DNA from: JAENVT01 sp031412355
Lineage (GTDB): Bacteria; Actinomycetota; Acidimicrobiia; Acidimicrobiales; Ilumatobacteraceae
Length of the DNA stretch: 10,300 nucleotides
Direction: 5' to 3'
NCBI GenBank assembly: GCA_031412355.1
Contig: JANOCR010000220.1
Span: 1 to 10,300 of the forward strand
Part shown: positions 6,676-10,300 of the stretch, in pieces
How positions within the stretch are numbered: position 1 is the first letter of the stretch
Layout: every line of letters begins with the position of its first letter
Translations under genes and position numbers: made by a program
Notes under the pieces: model-generated
Told to the model about the DNA's origin: nothing
What the model saw: the letters and a program-made list of their open reading frames with translations, nothing else
The model's database searches: none

Positions 6676-7655
6676 TCGTGCGGCGCTGCGGCGGTTGGCT
6701 CGAGCAGTTGGCGCATGACCCGGCGGTACAGGATCGCGTTTCCATCCGAGCGCACATGCAGGTCGGGCGCGCCAACCACCGGCATGCCGGCGCGCCGTAG
6801 CGCGGCGGTGATCCACAGGTCCTCCTGCTGCACGATCTGCTCCTGAGCGAGCATTTCCTCCAGCACCGCCGGGTCGGTCTCGGGGACACGCACCATGAAG
6901 AACAGTCGAGTGCGCCGTTCGTCGATCGGTTGGATGGCCTGAAAGAACGACGTGCGCAGCCGGCCGTCGGGCTCCTCGCTTCGCAGCAGGACGGTGAACG
7001 GCGCGGCATACGTGTACCGAAGCCAGCCCTCGGTCGAGATGTCGTCGTCGGCCAACTTTCGCTGCACCGTCGAAAAGCCCAACTCGTGCTGTTCGACAAG
7101 TTCCTGCTCGTTCATCAGCCGGTTCCGCGAGCTCAGCGAACTGTGCAGGAACGGAAAGTGGCTGGAGTCCAGCAGGTTGTCGGTCTGGTACGCAGCCAGC
7201 ACCTCGGAAGTGTGCGCTGTCGGCGAGAAACGTCCCCAGCGGTCGTCGTCCGCGTCGGGCCAGGACTGAATCGCCAGTCGAGGTGGCTCCAGTGCAACCC
7301 AGACGATCCCGTATCGCTCGCACACGTCAGCGGGGCGGGAGAGCCGCGCCCGTGAAGGGATCGGCGCGTCTGGACCAAGTGCGGGTATGCATGTGGCGGC
7401 GCCGTCGCTACCGAACCGCCAGCCGTGAAACGCACACACCAACTCGTCGCCCTCGACGCGGCCGAGGCTCAATGGTGCGCCACGGTGCGGGCATTGATCA
7501 TGGAACGCCGCGACCTCGCCGAATCTCCGCACCAGGATAAGCGGTTCGCACAGCAGGGTGACCGGCAACGGAGACTCGGCGACCTCGTGAGACCACGCGA
7601 CCGGGTGCCAGAACGCCCGGAACTGGGTGTGAACATTGCCAACCAGCGTGGTCAT
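6672..7655 (-). CDS. Rieske [2Fe-2S] non-heme iron oxygenase, terminal component
   Basis: A 327-residue aromatic-ring-type oxygenase or demethylase subunit. The Rieske site is C55-P-H57 and C74-A-F-H77 (CPHRG ... CAFHGW). The mononuclear iron site is LLDSSHFPFLH, with ligands His166 and His171, bridging Asp163, and a C-terminal acid in QQED near 276-279. It resembles VanA-type and pheophorbide-type oxygenases, which need a separate reductase; none is in the window. The substrate is unknown. ATG 7655 has no good ribosome site, but it overlaps the stop of a truncated LuxR-type gene as ATGA, suggesting it was once translated by coupling. With that regulator broken it may now rely on a weak leaderless start (TACCGT nine bases upstream). 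The frame stays open upstream to 7877, but that part is another gene's shadow. Confidence 0.88.
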   Translation of the reverse strand: MTTLVGNVHTQFRAFWHPVAWSHEVAESPLPVTLLCEPLILVRRFGEVAAFHDQCPHRGAPLSLGRVEGDELVCAFHGWRFGSDGAATCIPALGPDAPIPSRARLSRPADVCERYGIVWVALEPPRLAIQSWPDADDDRWGRFSPTAHTSEVLAAYQTDNLLDSSHFPFLHSSLSSRNRLMNEQELVEQHELGFSTVQRKLADDDISTEGWLRYTYAAPFTVLLRSEEPDGRLRTSFFQAIQPIDERRTRLFFMVRVPETDPAVLEEMLAQEQIVQQEDLWITAALRRAGMPVVGAPDLHVRSDGNAILYRRVMRQLLEPTAAAPHE

Positions 7656-7802
7656 CGCTGGCCAACGGTAGTCGGGCCGCCGTTGGACGTGCCCGGTCGG
7701 CGCACGAGTCGCCGGTGCACGGCATAGGCAGCAGCCTCGGCGCGATTGGTGCAGCCCGTCTTTTGAAGGATCGCGCGCACGTGGTTGGCGGCTGTGTGCA
7801 AG
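7652..7802 (-). pseudogene. 3' remnant of a LuxR-type regulator
   Basis: The last 50 or so codons read HTAANHVRAILQKTGC, then TNRAEAAAYAVHRRL, the second half of a LuxR helix-turn-helix (recognition helix onward) with a short tail. Upstream of about 7800 the similarity stops dead; no first half of the motif and no sensor domain is found in any frame. The stop overlaps the Rieske oxygenase start (ATGA), so this was the first gene of that operon and probably its regulator. It is now a 5'-truncated stump. Confidence 0.65.
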
Positions 7803-7937
7803 GGCAACCGCCTCGAGCAGACCTTCCGAGACGTGCGCATGGGTCGCTTCCACCCCGGCAACACCTTGCTGGCCCACGAGTTGATCGGCAAGCTCTGCCT
7901 CGGCGTGAACCCCGACGATCCGCAGCGCTGGGGCTGA
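7800..7937 (+). pseudogene. 3' remnant of an acyl-CoA dehydrogenase
   Basis: On the strand opposite the LuxR stump, one frame reads RLEQTFRDVRMGRFHPGN, then ELIGKLCLGVNPDDPQRWG and a TGA. This is the C-terminal end of an acyl-CoA dehydrogenase: the helix that follows the flavin domain and a typical last turn. Only about 45 codons remain. There is no start codon or ribosome site, and similarity ends where the LuxR remnant begins. It cannot be a working enzyme. Confidence 0.6.
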
Positions 7938-7982
7938 ACTTCGTCACGACGTAGCGAGCGGGACCTCCGACTCGGCAACCGG

Positions 7983-8012
7983 TTGCAATCGACTATTAGG
8001 CATGCCTAATAT
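7983..8012 (+). promoter_or_regulatory. Promoter of the iron-storage operon
   Basis: TTGCAA (7983-7988), an 18-base spacer, and TAATAT (8007-8012), a good TANNNT -10. Transcription would start near 8019, leaving a leader of about 40 bases before the first gene. The spacer and most of the -10 are covered by the 16-bp palindrome. Confidence 0.6.
7995..8010. promoter_or_regulatory. Perfect 16-bp palindrome, likely metal-repressor operator
   Basis: ATTAGGCATGCCTAAT is fully self-complementary. The TTAGG and CCTAA ends are like those of DtxR/IdeR/MntR-type boxes, though the usual IdeR box is longer (19 bp). Overlap with the -10 suggests repression. The downstream genes handle iron, which supports iron or manganese control; the regulator itself is not in the window. 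Confidence 0.6.
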
Positions 8013-8059
8013 GCTCGGGCAAGGTTGGTTGCTGCTGGTTGCCGAGAGGAGGGATTTCG

Positions 8060-8299
8060 ATGGTCGATGTCGTACCTGGCGTCACACGCCGGTCGGTGTC
8101 CGCGCTCGGGTTCCGTCGTGTCGACTACGTATGCCTGGTAGTCGACGAACACGGCACTTCCGCCGAAGTCACCGGCGTCACCCATCGTCTCCCCCGCACG
8201 ATCCGGGTGCCGCTGCACACCGCACAGGAATTGATCGAGGCGGGAGTGCCCCGGCGGGTGGAAGCCCGTCACCAGACCAGCGTCCAGCGGGGAGGCTGA
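8060..8299 (+). CDS. Hypothetical 79-aa protein, first gene of the iron-storage operon
   Basis: ATG 8060 has a near-perfect ribosome site, AGGAGG (8047-8052), seven bases upstream; a TTG at 8039 is in frame but lies before that site. The protein is basic, soluble and has a single cysteine (VDYVCLVVDEHG). The middle region alternates short strands and turns, and residues about 48-70 (RTIRVPLHTAQELIEAGVP) look like a strand plus helix. I recognise no family. Three bases separate it from the ferredoxin gene, so the two are co-transcribed and probably coupled. Its place behind the metal-type operator suggests a link to iron, but nothing in the sequence shows metal binding. Confidence 0.75.
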   Translation: MVDVVPGVTRRSVSALGFRRVDYVCLVVDEHGTSAEVTGVTHRLPRTIRVPLHTAQELIEAGVPRRVEARHQTSVQRGG

Positions 8300-8302
8300 C
8301 GA

Positions 8303-8497
8303 ATGGTCGTCTGCAGTTGCCGAGCCGTGACCGATCGCACCGTGCATGCTGCGATTTGCGCCGGCGCTGACTCCGTCGACGACCTCGCCTCGCTGTGCAC
8401 CGCTGGAACCCGCTGCGGCGGGTGCTGGCCGGAGCTGCAACGCCTGCTTGCCGAGTTCACCGATGTCGGCAAGACTCGCTCGGAGCACGCTGCGTAA
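8303..8497 (+). CDS. bfd: Bacterioferritin-associated ferredoxin
   Basis: A 64-residue BFD-type [2Fe-2S] protein that passes electrons to bacterioferritin so stored ferric iron can be released. Cys4, Cys6, Cys38 and Cys41 (C-S-C and C-G-G-C) match the four cluster ligands at the same positions in Pseudomonas Bfd. Two further cysteines (19 and 32) are extra. The contact residues known from Pseudomonas Bfd at positions 2 and 5 (Tyr, Leu) are Val and Ser here, so the docking surface may differ. GGGAGG lies eight bases before ATG 8303. It sits 33 bases ahead of the bacterioferritin gene. Confidence 0.93.
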   Translation: MVVCSCRAVTDRTVHAAICAGADSVDDLASLCTAGTRCGGCWPELQRLLAEFTDVGKTRSEHAA

Positions 8498-8530
8498 GAC
8501 TTCGCGACGCGACGTTACCGAAGGAGCACT

Positions 8531-9001
8531 ATGAAGGGCCACGACGACGTCATCGAGTTGCTGAACGACGTGTTGACCGCCGAACTGACGGCCATCAATC
8601 AGTACTTCGTCGACGCCAAGATGTTCCAGAACTGGGGATACGAGCGACTGGGCAAGCGCTTCCGCGACGAGTCGATCGACGAGATGCACGACGCCGACAA
8701 GCTCATCGAACGAATCCTGTATCTCGACGGTTTGCCGAACTTGCAGCGGCTCGGCACGGTACGAGTCGGCGAGACCCCCGTCGAGAAACTGCAGCTAGCA
8801 CTCGACCTCGAGCACGAGGCGATCGCGCGGCTGAATGGTGGCATCGCCCGCTGCGTGGAGTTGAGCGACAACGGTAGTCGTGAGCTGCTCGAGAGCATTC
8901 TTGTCGGCGAGGAATCTCACGCCGACTGGCTCGAGGCGCAACTCGAGCTGGTTCGTCAGCTGGGCGATGCGCACTATCTCGCCCAGCACATCCACGACTA
9001 G
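8531..9001 (+). CDS. bfr: Bacterioferritin with altered ferroxidase site
   Basis: A 156-residue four-helix-bundle bacterioferritin that forms a 24-subunit shell storing ferric iron in the cytoplasm. Ferroxidase ligands Glu18, Glu51, Glu94, Glu127 and His130 are present, with Tyr25 nearby and Met52 as the inter-subunit heme ligand. The usual His54 is Asp: the sequence reads E51-M-H-D-A where the family has E-M-x-H-A, with no gap in the alignment. The Bfd-docking residues Leu68, Glu81 and Glu85 of Pseudomonas BfrB are conserved, fitting the adjacent bfd gene. AAGGAG lies just upstream of ATG 8531. Its stop codon shares a CTAG with the stop of the converging ectoine synthase gene. Confidence 0.96.
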   Translation: MKGHDDVIELLNDVLTAELTAINQYFVDAKMFQNWGYERLGKRFRDESIDEMHDADKLIERILYLDGLPNLQRLGTVRVGETPVEKLQLALDLEHEAIARLNGGIARCVELSDNGSRELLESILVGEESHADWLEAQLELVRQLGDAHYLAQHIHD

Positions 9002-9381
9002 TCCGGGTCGTACCCGCCGTCATCGTTGTGCGTCTCGGTCCCGGTGACCGGTGGGTTGAAGACACACACGAGGTGCAGCTCGCCCTTCGTCGCCCGCAGG
9101 ATGTGCTCGTCGTGCTGGTCGAGGGCGTAGATCGTGCCCGGGCGGATCTGGAACGTCTCTCCTGTGGCCACGTCGACGACCTCACCCTCACCAGCGACGC
9201 AGTAGTTGGTCTCGAGGTGATGCTTGTAGTGCAGGTGGCTCTCGGCGCCCTCGACGATCCGCGTCTCGTGGACCGAATAGCCCATGCCATCGGCCTTGAC
9301 GATCATCCGCTTGCTGTCCCAGCCGGGCCCGGCTACATGACGTGCGGTGTTGGCGATGTCTTGTGAACGAACAATGATCAT
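8998..9381 (-). CDS. ectC: L-ectoine synthase
   Basis: A 127-residue cupin that closes N-gamma-acetyl-L-2,4-diaminobutyrate into the osmolyte ectoine, in the cytoplasm. The iron ligands described for EctC, Glu57, Tyr85 and His93, are all here, as are Trp21, Arg25, Thr40, Tyr52, His55 and the C-terminal FNPP and GTETH stretches. Full length for the family, so it looks active. The usual ectA and ectB do not adjoin it: an amidase-signature gene ends 13 bases upstream on the same strand, and bacterioferritin converges on the other side. If ectA and ectB exist they lie elsewhere. The ribosome site is weak (GGCGG touching the ATG at 9381), so translation may lean on the upstream amidase gene. Confidence 0.96.
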   Translation of the reverse strand: MIIVRSQDIANTARHVAGPGWDSKRMIVKADGMGYSVHETRIVEGAESHLHYKHHLETNYCVAGEGEVVDVATGETFQIRPGTIYALDQHDEHILRATKGELHLVCVFNPPVTGTETHNDDGGYDPD

Positions 9382-9394
9382 CCGCCGAAACTAG

Positions 9395-10300
9395 TCAGTC
9401 GAAAGCATCGGCAAGGCACGTTTCCACGACTGCGGCGAGGTCGAGGACCGCGTCATCACCGCCGCGGCGGCCGGTCAGCATCAAGCCGATGGGCTGCCGA
9501 TCCGCTTGATTGCCCGGCAGGCTGACGCTTGGTAGATCGAGCCTGTTGGCGAACTCGGTCAGCCGCAACACCTCGGTGTTCATCGCCAGGTATGCATCCA
9601 TCGTCTGCACATCGGCAACACGCGGCGGGAGTATGGGGACAGTGGGCGTCAGTACTGCGTCGGCCCCATCGACCCCTGCGTCGAACTTCGCTCTGCACTC
9701 GCGAATCTTTCGCTGTGCCGCGACATACACGCTGGCCAACACGGAAGACCCGTGCTGGATTCGTGGCCCGACACGGTGGTCGTAGCGATCGAATTGATCG
9801 GCGATCAGATCACGGTGCCAGTCGTACGCCTCGACGGCGATCACCGAGCCCTCTCGCGCCGCGATGCTTGCCTCCGACATCATCGGCAAGTCCGCCTCGG
9901 TCAGGATCATCCCGGCGGCTTCGAGCACCGCCAACCATTGCTCGAAGGCGTCTAGAACCTGCGGGTCGGTGGCGCCAGCCGCGATTGCATCGCGCGGGAT
10001 CAGCAGGTGGATGTCGCCGAGCGAGCGTGCCGGTGCCGGCCAGCCGGCACGGTCGACGAGTGCCATGTCGATGCGGCGAAGCTGCGCAGCGGTCGACGCG
10101 ATCACACCCGGTGCGTCGAAGCTCGTCGCCAGCGGGATCATGCCGCCGGACGGATAGCGGCCCTGTGACGGCTTGAAACCGGCAACGCCGCAGAAGGCGG
10201 CCGGGATGCGGATCGAACCGCTGGTGTCGGACCCCAAGGCAATGTCAGCAACGCCCAGTGCGACTGCGACGGCACCACCCGACGTCGAGCCGCCGCTGAC
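9395..10300 (-). CDS. Amidase-signature family hydrolase, N-terminus beyond window
   Basis: 301 residues are seen, ending at TGA 9395-9397; the start lies past the right edge. The amidase signature is clear: GGSTSGGA, then 24 residues between the cis-serine and the nucleophilic serine in GSDTSGSIRIPA (visible residues 5 and 29), then CGVAGFKPSQGR. The third member of the Ser-Ser-Lys triad would lie further upstream, outside the window. The C-terminal part (DAVLTPTVPILPPRV, then LPSVSLPGN and PIGLMLTG) is typical of the family. Such enzymes hydrolyse amides of many kinds; the substrate cannot be told. Its tight coupling to ectC suggests a job in ectoine or related amino-acid amide metabolism, which is inference. 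Confidence 0.9.
   Translation of the reverse strand, partial: VSGGSTSGGAVAVALGVADIALGSDTSGSIRIPAAFCGVAGFKPSQGRYPSGGMIPLATSFDAPGVIASTAAQLRRIDMALVDRAGWPAPARSLGDIHLLIPRDAIAAGATDPQVLDAFEQWLAVLEAAGMILTEADLPMMSEASIAAREGSVIAVEAYDWHRDLIADQFDRYDHRVGPRIQHGSSVLASVYVAAQRKIRECRAKFDAGVDGADAVLTPTVPILPPRVADVQTMDAYLAMNTEVLRLTEFANRLDLPSVSLPGNQADRQPIGLMLTGRRGGDDAVLDLAAVVETCLADAFD

Larger units (their letters stand above)
7971..8046. repeat. 10-bp inverted repeat CTCGGCAACC / GGTTGCCGAG flanking the iron-operon promoter
   Basis: Perfect arms at 7971-7980 and 8037-8046. GGTTGC recurs at 7981-7986 and 8027-8032, and GCAACCGGTTGC at 7975-7986 is itself a 12-bp palindrome touching the -35. Possible extra regulator sites; function unknown. 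Confidence 0.5.

Noticed and set aside
7652..7978. 108-codon minus-strand frame read as a whole LuxR-type protein
   Set aside because: Only the part below about 7802 resembles LuxR; the rest is the shadow of the acyl-CoA dehydrogenase stump, and an apparent FTPRQ match there is chance.

Overview
The window reads as chromosomal DNA of a high-GC Gram-positive-type bacterium, most likely an actinobacterium of the Acidimicrobiia kind. This is an inference from the base composition, the ATGA gene overlaps, apparently leaderless starts and the protein families; no rRNA or marker gene is present to prove it. There is no tRNA, rRNA, CRISPR array, insertion sequence or phage gene.

Layout. (1) Minus strand, 1-3103: a 42-residue one-helix membrane protein, then a full large-subunit catalase (katE), whose stop overlaps the start of a family 2 glycosyltransferase that runs off the left edge. 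(2) Plus strand, 3351-3911: a DUF1269-like glycine-rich membrane protein with its own promoter. (3) Minus strand, 3925-5141: an ECF sigma factor coupled (ATGA) to a four-helix membrane protein, probably its anti-sigma partner. Divergent from it is a six-helix membrane protein (5404-6153). Both directions carry the same spaced promoter motif, TGTCACC-N17-CGTCTGTA, so this looks like a self-controlled ECF regulon. (4) Minus strand, 6163-7655: a Rieske non-heme iron oxygenase coupled to a small lipocalin-like protein. Just upstream are two gene stumps: the 3' end of a LuxR-type regulator (same strand) and, butted against it on the other strand, the 3' end of an acyl-CoA dehydrogenase. This marks an old deletion or rearrangement. 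(5) Plus strand, 7983-9001: an iron-storage operon (unknown 79-residue protein, bacterioferritin-associated ferredoxin, bacterioferritin) with a perfect 16-bp palindrome over the -10 region, like a metal-repressor operator. The bacterioferritin lacks one ferroxidase histidine. (6) Minus strand, 8998-10300: a stand-alone ectoine synthase behind an amidase-signature enzyme that runs off the right edge.

Themes are oxidative-stress and iron handling (catalase, ferredoxin, bacterioferritin), osmoprotection (ectoine synthase) and envelope signalling (sigma factor and membrane partners). The strongest candidate for something undescribed is the ECF sigma module with mirror-image promoters. Next come the altered bacterioferritin site and the amidase-ectoine synthase pair.
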